From a virus, in the IMG/VR virus record IMGVR_UViG_3300006987_000001, positions 1-45,317 of that record: DNA of 45,317 bases, one strand, 5' to 3'. The stretch's first letter is position 1, and every line of letters starts with the position of its first letter. A program made the translations under genes and the position numbers. Positions 1 to 6,600 of this stretch are shown one piece after another. The notes beneath the pieces are model-generated. The model saw only the letters and a program-made list of their open reading frames with translations. It did not search any database and was not told the origin of the DNA.

Positions 1-47
1 GACTCATAATCCTTTGGTCGTAGGTTCAAGTCCTACTGGGCCCACCA
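1..47 (+). tRNA. tRNA (CAU anticodon), 3' part; likely tRNA-Ile2 and phage attachment site
   Basis: This is the 3' part of a tRNA cut by the window edge. The anticodon loop reads CTCATAA (CAU). The T-arm GTAGG-TTCAAGT-CCTAC spans 20-36, the acceptor strand TGGGCCC spans 37-43, and the discriminator A and encoded CCA end at 47. The order of blocks after the anticodon closely follows enterobacterial tRNA-Ile2(CAU), in which C34 is modified to lysidine, but elongator tRNA-Met cannot be excluded without the 5' half. A tyrosine integrase gene starts 170 bases downstream in the same direction, so the 3' end of this tRNA is the likely attachment core. Confidence 0.85.
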
Positions 48-53
48 TATTTA

Positions 54-87
54 AACCCCGCAAACGCACTGTTTACGGGGTTTTTTG
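54..87 (+). terminator. Intrinsic terminator of the tRNA
   Basis: An interrupted hairpin pairs CCCCG with CGGGG and AAAC with GTTT around the loop GCACT, with one mismatch. It is followed by a run of six T. It sits directly after the tRNA CCA end. Confidence 0.85.
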
Positions 88-137
88 TTGCCTAATATTT
101 TTGGCTGGCTTGCCGTAGTTTGCGACAAACCTCTGTA

Positions 138-157
138 TGGGCACTTTGTGGGCACTT
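138..157 (+). repeat. Two direct copies of TGGGCACTT, 11 bp apart
   Basis: TGGGCACTT occurs at 138-146 and 149-157, one helical turn apart, between the tRNA and the integrase start. The position suits arm-type binding sites for the integrase. A small inverted repeat GTTTG-CGA-CAAAC lies at 118-130. The role is inferred from position only. Confidence 0.4.
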
Positions 158-217
158 CTTATAATCTCGCTTATCGGCTATGATACCCAAGTAAATATAC
201 GAAATAGGCAGGCTAAA

Positions 218-1474
218 ATGGCACGGGTTAAACTAACCAAGCGCTTTATAGACGCGCTTGAATACTCTGATAAAGCGGATATCATCCAAGATGAGTTGGT
301 CAACGGTTTTGCCGTGCGTACCAACAAGACAAATAAAAGCTACATGATTAGCAAACGGATTGGCGGCAAGATGATCCGTAAGTCTATCGGTGATTGCTCA
401 GTCATGACTTTGCAGGATGCACGCGAGCAAGCCATGTCTATCATTAGTGAATTGATGCAAGGCCGCGATCCATTCAATGATGATATGAAAGACGTGATAG
501 TTCCTACACTTGGTCAAGCTTATGAATATTATATTACTCATAAGCCGGGACTGAAGCAGTCGACTATCAACACCTATAATCGGCAGATACCAGGCAAGCT
601 GGCTGAATGGCAAGATAGGTCGATGAATGAGATTATGCAAAGCAATGTCACCGAAAAGCATTTAGAGCTTACCAAGTTGAGCCCGTCACAAGCCAATGCC
701 ACTTTTAGAGCCCTTAATGCCGTGTGGAATTTTGCTAGGCTAAGCTTTTTAGATAATTCCGAATCTCCTATTATTAAGCTAAGTCCGGTTGAGATACTGA
801 CAGCCAAAAAATTATGGAACACGGTTAAGCCTCGCACGACTTATCTAAACGAAGATACGATGGGTAATTATGTGCGTGTGCTCACTGATTTTAAGAGTGA
901 GGACTTCCACAACATGCAGCCGCATAGTAATAATGCACGCGATATCATGCTGCTATTTTTATGCACTGGCATACGTGCCAGCGAAGGCTATACACTTAGG
1001 TGGGATTTTATCGACTTAAAACACGGCACCATGACCATTCACGAAACTAAGAACGGTGATACTTTGCATGTGCCATTGGGTAAAGTCATGTGCGCAATGA
1101 TGGGGCATCGTCACCACTACCGAAAAAATGAGCCTTGGGTATTCCCTTCTCGCTTGACTGAGCATGATGGAAATCTGACCGACATATCAAGGCAGTATAG
1201 AAATATTGGTGATGCAGCTGGCATTTGTATCACGCCGCACGATCTACGCCGGACCTTCTCGACCATTGGCGATATTCTTAATTTAAATATATCGGTGATT
1301 AAGCGACTTATGAACCATAGAACGTCGAAGGCGTCAGATGATGTGACATTACAGTACATTCAAGTCAGTCAAAAAAGATTGCGTACTGCAATGAATGATA
1401 TTGAAGAGTTTATTTTTAATGAGGCTGGCATGTCACAAGAGGAGGTTATCGAGAAGTTGTACAAGATTTACTAG
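218..1474 (+). CDS. int: Tyrosine-recombinase phage integrase (P4-type)
   Basis: This 418-aa site-specific recombinase would integrate and excise the prophage at the adjacent tRNA. The N-terminal part resembles the DUF4102 arm-binding domain of P4-type integrases, followed by a SAM-like core-binding domain and the catalytic domain. With the start at 218, catalytic residues are visible: R253 (in TGIRAS), H341-x-x-R344 (HDLRR), H367 (MNHR) and the nucleophile Y380 (TLQYIQ). I chose ATG 218 because the family begins just there (MARVKLTKRFIDAL). A longer in-frame reading from 137 runs through the presumed arm-site repeats and has no ribosome binding site. It is the only gene in the rightward direction. 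The last helix (MNHR) departs from the usual LGH, which is common among tRNA-targeting integrases. Confidence 0.95.
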   Translation: MARVKLTKRFIDALEYSDKADIIQDELVNGFAVRTNKTNKSYMISKRIGGKMIRKSIGDCSVMTLQDAREQAMSIISELMQGRDPFNDDMKDVIVPTLGQAYEYYITHKPGLKQSTINTYNRQIPGKLAEWQDRSMNEIMQSNVTEKHLELTKLSPSQANATFRALNAVWNFARLSFLDNSESPIIKLSPVEILTAKKLWNTVKPRTTYLNEDTMGNYVRVLTDFKSEDFHNMQPHSNNARDIMLLFLCTGIRASEGYTLRWDFIDLKHGTMTIHETKNGDTLHVPLGKVMCAMMGHRHHYRKNEPWVFPSRLTEHDGNLTDISRQYRNIGDAAGICITPHDLRRTFSTIGDILNLNISVIKRLMNHRTSKASDDVTLQYIQVSQKRLRTAMNDIEEFIFNEAGMSQEEVIEKLYKIY

Positions 1475-1488
1475 CTAACAAGTATTGT

Positions 1489-1500
1489 TATGTTATACTA
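1489..1500 (+). promoter_or_regulatory. Extended -10 promoter for the first RNA gene
   Basis: TGTTATACT ends at 1499, a TGn-TATACT extended -10, placing the start near 1506. It lies just after the integrase stop codon. No good -35 is visible, which extended -10 promoters tolerate. Confidence 0.6.
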
Positions 1501-1505
1501 TTTTG

Positions 1506-1731
1506 TATTACCTAATATATTATTTGAGGTGTAAACCCTAGTCGCTAGGGCTGTGTTGACAGATAGAGCGAACGTAGTCAGACCAGCGGTGCTACGACAT
1601 GCAAAAACACTGGCAGATGATGTGCGTTTCCTTACCTCCGTATCACCGCGCATGAGTCATCCGATTGATACCCGTAAAGATTTCTTAAGGTATTTGGGCA
1701 AAAGCCGCTAATTACAGTTAGCGGCTTTTTT
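1506..1731 (+). ncRNA. Structured small RNA A (possibly C4-like), paralogue of RNA B
   Basis: This stretch of about 226 nt has a promoter and a terminator but no credible reading frame. Three hairpins can be drawn. Stem 1 pairs CCCTAG (1536-1541) with CTAGGG (1545-1550). Stem 2 pairs CGTAG (1573-1577) and ACC (1582-1584) with GGT (1588-1590) and CTACG (1592-1596). Stem 3 pairs GATGA-TGTGCG (1616-1626) with CGCGCA (1647-1652) and TCATC (1657-1661). The 20-nt loop of stem 3 contains ACCTCCGT, an anti-Shine-Dalgarno sequence. The downstream neighbour RNA B can form the same three stems from different bases. Phage P1/P7 C4 antisense RNA is the closest family I can name, because of the prophage setting and an antirepressor gene in the same phage. 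I recall the C4 consensus only loosely, so the family name is tentative; the structure is seen directly. Confidence 0.65.
1701..1731 (+). terminator. Terminator of RNA A
   Basis: An 11-bp perfect stem, AAAGCCGCTAA with TTAGCGGCTTT, is followed by T residues. Confidence 0.9.
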
Positions 1732-1751
1732 ACGTCTAGCTTTTAGACGTA
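1731..1751. repeat. 8-bp inverted repeat after the RNA A terminator
   Basis: TACGTCTA (1731-1738) and TAGACGTA (1744-1751) form a perfect inverted repeat around a 5-nt loop. It has no T-run and no known role. It could be an operator or a 3' end structure. Confidence 0.45.
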
Positions 1752-1783
1752 CTTAGAACTGTGCATGGGAATTACCATAGACC

Positions 1784-1808
1784 AACTGTCCGGGAATTCC
1801 GGATAGTT
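1784..1808. repeat. 10-bp inverted repeat between RNA A and RNA B
   Basis: AACTGTCCGG (1784-1793) pairs with CCGGATAGTT (1799-1808) around GAATT, with one G-T pair. It lies about 110 bases upstream of the RNA B promoter and looks like a protein-binding site. The function is unknown. Confidence 0.45.
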
Positions 1809-1883
1809 CAGTTACTGCCTAATTCTCGGTAACTAAAATTTTTGGCAAAAAAAGCTTATTGAATTAAAGTTGAGTTTGCTGTA

Positions 1884-1912
1884 ACTTAATCGTAATAATT
1901 ATTGCTTATAAT
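1884..1912 (+). promoter_or_regulatory. Promoter for RNA B
   Basis: A perfect -10 TATAAT lies at 1907-1912, with a weak -35 (ACTTAA, 1884-1889) at 17-bp spacing. The predicted start is near 1919. Confidence 0.55.
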
Positions 1913-1918
1913 GATTAT

Positions 1919-2118
1919 GCCAGTGACAGTGAAGCCTAGCTACTGGGCCTGTATTACAGAGAAGTAGACAGTACCAGCCATCGGTGTACTGCATAGAAAA
2001 AACAATGGCAATTAACGCATGGCTCACCTTAAGGTTACATTCCACCATGTGAGTTAATCGAGTAACGCACGAGACGCATAGAAAAAGCCGCTACAAGTTA
2101 TCTTATAGCGGCTTTTTC
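1919..2118 (+). ncRNA. Structured small RNA B (possibly C4-like), paralogue of RNA A
   Basis: A second, promoter-to-terminator, non-coding unit of about 200 nt. It repeats the architecture of RNA A with diverged sequence. Stem 1 pairs GCCTAG (1934-1939) with CTGGGC (1943-1948), including a G-T pair. Stem 2 pairs CAGTACC (1969-1975) with GG (1983-1984) and TACTG (1987-1991). Stem 3 pairs TTAAC and CATGG (2012-2022) with CCATG (2045-2049) and GTTAA (2053-2057). The shared primary sequence is mainly the CCTAG loop region, ACCAGC/GGTG in stem 2, and the following AAAAACA-TGGCA segment. Paired positions differ between A and B while pairing is kept, which supports a functional RNA structure. The stem 3 loop holds CTCACCTT, again complementary to ribosome binding sites. 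The target is unknown. Confidence 0.65.
2082..2118 (+). terminator. Terminator of RNA B
   Basis: AAAAAGCCGCTA (2082-2093) pairs with TAGCGGCTTTTT (2106-2117). It closely matches the RNA A terminator. Confidence 0.9.
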
Positions 2119-2148
2119 ATGTCAAATTTTTGGCATAAAGAAAGCCCG

Positions 2149-2319
2149 CTAATTAAAGTAAGCCGGCTTGTTTTGTTTTAGTTGCTCTTCAATAGAGTTT
2201 TTATTTTCACTATTAGCGGTTTTATCTAACGCCCGGGCTGCAACATCTAGATCTTCAGCAATACGACAAATAGCCTCAAAATCATATTCTTGTTTTGTCT
2301 TCTTCTGATCTTTCTTCAC
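2149..2319 (-). CDS. Small hypothetical protein, 56 aa
   Basis: A short reading frame with a GTG start and no ATG alternative; an in-frame stop lies six codons upstream. A GAGAG element precedes the start by about 13 bases, so the ribosome site is only fair. The product is soluble and charged: a lysine-rich start (KKDQKKTK), then a probable amphipathic helix (AICRIAEDLDVAARALDKT), and an acidic/glutamine tail. No family is recognised. It follows the 131-aa membrane protein gene on the same strand (69 bases apart), so they may be co-transcribed. An imperfect hairpin with a T-rich tail on this strand overlaps its stop codon (about 2135-2168) and could end the transcript. Confidence is limited by the size and weak start signal. 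Confidence 0.45.
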   Translation of the reverse strand: MKKDQKKTKQEYDFEAICRIAEDLDVAARALDKTANSENKNSIEEQLKQNKPAYFN

Positions 2320-2387
2320 TTTATTACTTGCTCTCTAATTACCCATAAATGCTGGCATTCAAAAGGTAATATCCTGACTCACTAGCA

Positions 2388-2783
2388 TTAAGGTTCGTTT
2401 GTAGTGCTAATTAATATACCTGTCTGCGAAAAATCACAAGATGCCTTTTTGGCCATACTAATGCCATAACTGTTTTCTGCGTAATACAACATATCCAGTA
2501 CCAATTTATTGTCATGCTTATAAACTCGTGTTTGTCGCGTATCAAGCTTGAATGACTCAGGCTTATTCAGCTGAGGTTTAATCACTGCCTCGCATTTAGT
2601 TATAAGTGTTGATGCCTTAATATCAAGACTTTTCTCTAGCTCCTCAGCACCTGTATGCTTTGGTCGATCTGCCGCTTTACGGTTTATGTTAAAAAAGCTA
2701 ATGTCTACAAGTAGGATTGTCACCACTGCAGCGCCGCATATACCTATTATTATAAAATCTCTTAAGCCCATAATAGTAACCAT
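2388..2783 (-). CDS. Small membrane-anchored protein, 131 aa
   Basis: No recognised family. The N-terminus has one clear membrane segment (about residues 6-28, LRDFIIIGICGAAVVTILL) after a very short start, so the remaining 100 residues are probably outside the cytoplasmic membrane, as a single-pass anchor or uncleaved signal. The soluble part contains two cysteines (in ITKCEAV and KASCDFS) that could form a disulphide in the periplasm. The ribosome site is poor for ATG 2783, and a second ATG four codons later is equally possible. A TGn-TATAGT extended -10 at 2803-2808 would give it a private promoter. It sits among small RNA genes between the late operon and the integrase, a usual place for genes expressed in the lysogen. 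A role in host surface modification or exclusion is only inference. Confidence 0.7.
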   Translation of the reverse strand: MVTIMGLRDFIIIGICGAAVVTILLVDISFFNINRKAADRPKHTGAEELEKSLDIKASTLITKCEAVIKPQLNKPESFKLDTRQTRVYKHDNKLVLDMLYYAENSYGISMAKKASCDFSQTGILISTTNEP

Positions 2784-2802
2784 TTATTCAGTATTAGATA
2801 TC

Positions 2803-2811
2803 ACTATAGCA
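2803..2811 (-). promoter_or_regulatory. Extended -10 promoter for the 131-aa membrane protein gene
   Basis: Read leftward, TGC-TATAGT lies here, with a weak -35-like GCTAAA 17 bp upstream. The predicted start is near 2796. Confidence 0.45.
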
Positions 2812-2849
2812 TACCATTATTAGCTTTTAGCCCATCTTAATACTAGCAA

Positions 2850-2913
2850 TAAAAAAGCCCTACACGTTAATGCAGGGCTTACAAGATAAAATTTGGAGAA
2901 CCTAATCTTGATG
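2850..2913 (-). ncRNA. Predicted small RNA C, about 64 nt
   Basis: A leftward unit with an extended -10 promoter (2920-2928) and an intrinsic terminator (2851-2880). No reading frame fits between them. The 5' half forms a hairpin with CAAGAT (2910-2905) paired to ATCTTG (2887-2882), with a 17-nt loop containing GGTTCTCC. Promoter, terminator tail and downstream bases are shared with RNA D, so the two look like an old duplication. Confidence 0.55.
2851..2880 (-). terminator. Terminator of RNA C
   Basis: Leftward, AAGCCCT pairs with AGGGCTT and is followed by six T, then ATTGCTAG, the same tail as the RNA D terminator. Confidence 0.85.
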
Positions 2914-2919
2914 GCACGT

Positions 2920-2972
2920 ATTATAGCAACTAAACATAGACAAGAATAGTCATATAAGGACGTTTAGTCACC
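2920..2972 (-). promoter_or_regulatory. Promoter region of RNA C, repeated upstream of RNA D
   Basis: Leftward, TAGTTGCTATAAT contains a consensus TGC-TATAAT extended -10 (TATAAT at 2920-2925). Further upstream, GGTG-AC-TAAACGTC and TTATATG (2949-2972) recur at the RNA D promoter, but about 12 bp further from the -10 there. The repeated block may be an operator or activator site. Confidence 0.6.
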
Positions 2973-3006
2973 TTATTTCTCTCAAAACTTGCTCACCTCT
3001 CTCAAA

Positions 3007-3038
3007 TTTTGCGTTCATTTGCGTTCATGAACGCAAAT
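3007..3038. repeat. 22-bp perfect palindrome plus a third half-site
   Basis: ATTTGCGTTCA (3017-3027) and TGAACGCAAAT (3028-3038) form a perfect 22-bp palindrome. A direct extra copy of TTGCGTTCA lies at 3009-3017. Next to it are two direct copies of CTCTCAAA-TTG-like sequence (about 2977-3010). This has the shape of a dimeric regulator operator. It lies 80-120 bp upstream of the RNA C start, between the RNA D terminator and the RNA C promoter. Confidence 0.65.
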
Positions 3039-3046
3039 TTCTAGCA

Positions 3047-3141
3047 ATAAAAAACCCCATCTAAATTAATAGGTGGGGTTAGTTGGTTTTTTCTGCGCTA
3101 CTTTACTCGAGTTTTCACACAGTCTCGGCGACCAAGCCAAC
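3047..3141 (-). ncRNA. Predicted small RNA D, about 95 nt
   Basis: A leftward unit running from a consensus extended -10 promoter (3148-3156) to a strong terminator (3048-3080). No reading frame is present. Near the 5' end TTGGC can pair with GCCGA. The body is otherwise unlike RNA C, although promoter and terminator tail are shared. It begins about 78 bases downstream of the stop of the secreted 118-aa protein, and its terminator would also end that gene's mRNA, so a processed 3' UTR product is an alternative. Confidence 0.5.
3048..3080 (-). terminator. Terminator of RNA D and of the 118-aa protein mRNA
   Basis: Leftward, a 10-bp stem of AACCCCACCT with AGATGGGGTT (one G-T pair) is followed by six T and ATTGCTAG. 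Confidence 0.85.
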
Positions 3142-3147
3142 AAGGTA

Positions 3148-3213
3148 ATTATAGCAGCTAAACCTAGCTATATGACAACGTTTTACGATACATATAAAGA
3201 CGTTTATACACCT
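3148..3213 (-). promoter_or_regulatory. Promoter region of RNA D
   Basis: Leftward, TAGCTGCTATAAT gives a consensus TGC-TATAAT (TATAAT at 3148-3153). The upstream elements GGTG-TA-TAAACGTC and TTATATG match those at the RNA C promoter. Confidence 0.6.
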
Positions 3214-3218
3214 ATGGA

Positions 3219-3575
3219 TTAGTAGCAGCCAAACTGCGTGCAAGTCTTGCTGTAATAATTACCTTTTGAATCTGTGCCAGAATACGTTGTACCAATAGAG
3301 CCGTTGTTCTGTATCGTTTGATTCCACGTATTGCCGTTTGAACTGCTGCCGCTTTGATAGGTAGTATTGCCATACGTGTTTGATGTTTGGCTCCATGTGC
3401 TACCAGTACGCGGATTATTACCCGTCATATAAGTCGTGTTGCCAAACTTATTAATCTGATAGTTATTGCCAGACTGCGGATCATTACAAGAATAAAGCGT
3501 ATCGGACCCAAAACACGAGGCATTAGCCCCAGTTGCAAACAATCCACTCAATAATAAAATAGCCAGTTTATTCAT
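3219..3575 (-). CDS. Secreted repeat protein, 118 aa (candidate lysogen-expressed gene)
   Basis: The N-terminus is a good Sec signal peptide (MNKLAILLLSGLFATGANA, cleavage after ANA near residue 19), so the mature protein of about 99 aa is periplasmic or outer-membrane associated. The mature part is rich in G, N, T, S and Y and has imperfect repeats of about 17-20 aa with the pattern YGNTTY-x-SG and TW-x-QT, suggesting a beta-rich fold. Cysteines occur near the start (ASCFG, YSCND) and at the end (KTCTQFGCY). The ribosome site AAGG precedes ATG 3575. A well-formed promoter and a terminator make it independent of the late operon that ends just upstream. No family is recognised. Its setting is that of a prophage moron gene, expressed in the lysogen and acting on the host surface; that is inference. 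Confidence 0.8.
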   Translation of the reverse strand: MNKLAILLLSGLFATGANASCFGSDTLYSCNDPQSGNNYQINKFGNTTYMTGNNPRTGSTWSQTSNTYGNTTYQSGSSSNGNTWNQTIQNNGSIGTTYSGTDSKGNYYSKTCTQFGCY

Positions 3576-3605
3576 TACCTTGTCTCCGCATTAGTTGATT
3601 CATTA

Positions 3606-3634
3606 ACTATAACCAAACCAATGCCGTTTAACAA
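3606..3634 (-). promoter_or_regulatory. Sigma-70 promoter of the secreted 118-aa protein
   Basis: Leftward, -35 TTGTTA (3634-3629), a 17-bp spacer and -10 TATAGT (3611-3606). This is the best two-element promoter I found in the window. Confidence 0.65.
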
Positions 3635-3670
3635 TATAAATAAACCAGCTATTTAAAGAGCTTTACCCTG

Positions 3671-6600
3671 TTACGTGCCAGCCAATTCCTCCTGCCTTAA
3701 TGCTAGGCTGTCCTGAATATTTTGGCGCTCGGCACTACCGAAGTCTTTACGCTCGACGCGCTTCTCTGCTGACTTCTCAATTTTATCGATATCAACATTA
3801 AAGTGCTCGGCGTTACGCTCATTCCACGCATCCATCTCGTTATACAGTGCATCGACGCGCTCATCATTTTCTTGATAGATAGCTTCTGCTAAGTGCTTGC
3901 TAAAGTAATCCGTCTTAGCTTTGAGCATATTTTTCATGTCATAAGCATTACTACGGTCACGCCCCGGTCTAGCATTATTAGCTGGGTTAAACTGCATTGC
4001 TTTAATCACGGCATCGGTTTTATCCAAGTCCATAATCTTATCGCCTTTGGTGTTTCGGTATGAGCCAGTCAATGCAATCTCGGCACCAGACGCGGCGTCA
4101 CGAATGTATCGAGGTGAAGCAGTGATAAGTGCGTCTTTATACTTTCCGTCGGCTGCCATTGAAGCAGCTGAAAAGAAACTTTCATAAAACCCTGACGACG
4201 CGCCTAAAATTTCAGCCCAATCAGTTGGACCCGGTCTAATAACGTCAGTACCAGGTATGACATTACCTAAACTTGAACGGCCATAGATATCGACACGTCC
4301 TTTTTCGCTGGCAAGCCCGTACATAAGCGCATCTGCATTACTCTTACCAAGCAAGCCCTCCAAGTAATCAGGAAGATTAAAGGCTTTACCGAATACGCGA
4401 TAAGCGATACCTTCAAAGATATCACGCAAGTCATCGGCAAACGGTAAGCCTAACATGCCAGCTAACGCAAACTGCCACATCATAGCGACGGCCAATGCGC
4501 TGACCTCTTTATCCCTGCCATGCCTAATCATCTGCTCAGTGTAGTTGATGGTGAACTGCTTAAACACTAGGATTAATGGCCCGTACTGACCTAGCTTGCC
4601 ATTACCACGTGCCAGCCCTGATCGGTTGCCTTTGTTATAGATACCCTGCGTCTGCTGAATGATTGATACCGCAAAGTCATATTTGCTATCAAAGCCCTTT
4701 TCTTTCAGCTTAGCATCGCCCATGTCTTTCGCAACTCTAAAGGCGGCTATCATAGTGCTGCGGCGGTTCATAGATTCCGATACTTCCGCTGGCCATCCTG
4801 CGGCTGCTTCGATATTACCCCAAACGCCACTTGCTACGCCTTGCTTGCCACGCTCCAAGCCTTTAATCATGTAGATATTTTGCGGATCAAGATGACCTTC
4901 ACGCGCCATGCGCAAGTAATCATCCCTATTAACCCATGCTGGCAAGTTATCTTCAAAGCCTGTCCAGCTTGGTGTTGGTAGTCCTGCGACCTTTTTACCC
5001 ATGTTAATAGCAGCTGATCCTGCGTGCTTACCTACCATTGCCAGTGCTTGCGCCATGTAAGCATGTGCTCTTGCTGCACCAGCATAAGCGGTCAGCTTAG
5101 GAATCGTTTGAGTGAATGGCTGTGTTAAGTTTAGGAATAAGAACGCTGGCGAGAACCCCATAAAGTAATGAAACATCATGCTGCGCGTTCCAGCAAACTC
5201 TTCTTGTGGGTTTTCCATGTTCTCAAAAACTTTCTGGGCCTCGTTTTGTAGGTTGCCGTCCTCAATATCTTGGATAGAGCGCTCAATCTCGCTGTTATAA
5301 AGGCCGCGACCACTGTAACGAGCATTACTCATAACGAATGATGACAGCACACGCGGCATATCTTCACTATAGCCTGGCACTTTCTTACGATGAATCAGGC
5401 GTTTTAGTGCGCTACGATCACTGACCGCAACTTTTAAGTATGCTTGATAAGCGCCATCGTCATCTAGTCCTAACTCGGCGGCAAATAATTGCACCGTTTC
5501 AGGCGATAGTCCTTTATTCTTAAACTGTTTAAACGCTTCCGGGTTTAGTGTGCCAGTGCCTACAGTAAATTGTGTTTCGTCGTAGCGCTCTTTCAGTTCC
5601 TTAATAGCCTTACGCTGCTGTCCTTTTGTTTCGTACAACTCGAACAAGTCCAAGTCATTCGATACTTTATCGCGCACCTCTACTGCATAGTGTCCAAAGC
5701 GCATCAGCGGTGCATAACCATCTTCGACCAATTTTTCATACTTGCCAGCGATAGCGCCCATCACGTCAAACACAGCATCTAACTGCTTTTGCATACGTGC
5801 TTCTGCTTTTGGTGTAATCAAACCACCTTTAGCCAGCTTCTCCAATTCGTCAGTCATGTACTGCTGTAGTGCTAGGTTATGGAAGATAGGGTGCATACCT
5901 TGCAGTTTTAACCTGTGGATAGTTTCGATATTAACCAGCTTCGTGCCTTTGGCTAATGACGATAGCGTATCGACTGTCATATTCATTACTGAACCATCAA
6001 TTGCTTGACGTGCTCTGCGGTAAAAATGAATATCCTTATCAGTTAAATCAAACATCGTTTGCAGCTCGTTATCACCCCACACCTTGTCCGCCATGGTGCC
6101 GTCAAAAATTGCTTTCGATACGCGCTCCATGGCTGCCTTTTTCTTACCGACAATCAAACGGGTATCCCATATCTCAGGCAAGTACGTTTGAATGAGTCCA
6201 GCCTCGTTGTTCTCATAAGCGATGCGCGCTTGCACGTTGTCCGTAAATATCTTAAAGACAGGATTAAGTAGAGCTACATGCTGCGGCGTTGCTAGATGGC
6301 GTCTAAGTAGTAGATTCACTCCAAACTTGGATGACATGGTTGTCGCTTGTGCTAGTGCCACTCTATCACGTGCTTTCTCTTTAGCGGTGACTGGCTTGCC
6401 GTCGGTGCCAAGTGTTGAGTAGCGGCGGCTGTAGCGAGTATCAGGGTTATTAGCATCAAACCACTCTCTAAATGCTGGCGTGTTTGCCTGTTGCACGCTT
6501 TCTTGACTAAACTGCATTTGTGCGGCTGTCATATTTTCAATACCAGCAATAGTCATATCACTTGCGCTCTGTTCTGCCAAGCGCTTAACCATACGCTCAG

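Noticed and set aside
137-217. Upstream extension of the integrase frame to 137
   Set aside because: It translates the TGGGCACTT repeats, has no ribosome site, and adds residues not seen in this integrase family.
1506-2118. Retron-type RNA
   Set aside because: No reverse transcriptase gene is present anywhere in the window, and the structure lacks long inverted ends.
1475-2148. Coding potential in the 674-base stretch after the integrase
   Set aside because: Stops occur in all frames and the sequence is explained by hairpins, promoters and terminators; no frame has a start with a ribosome site.
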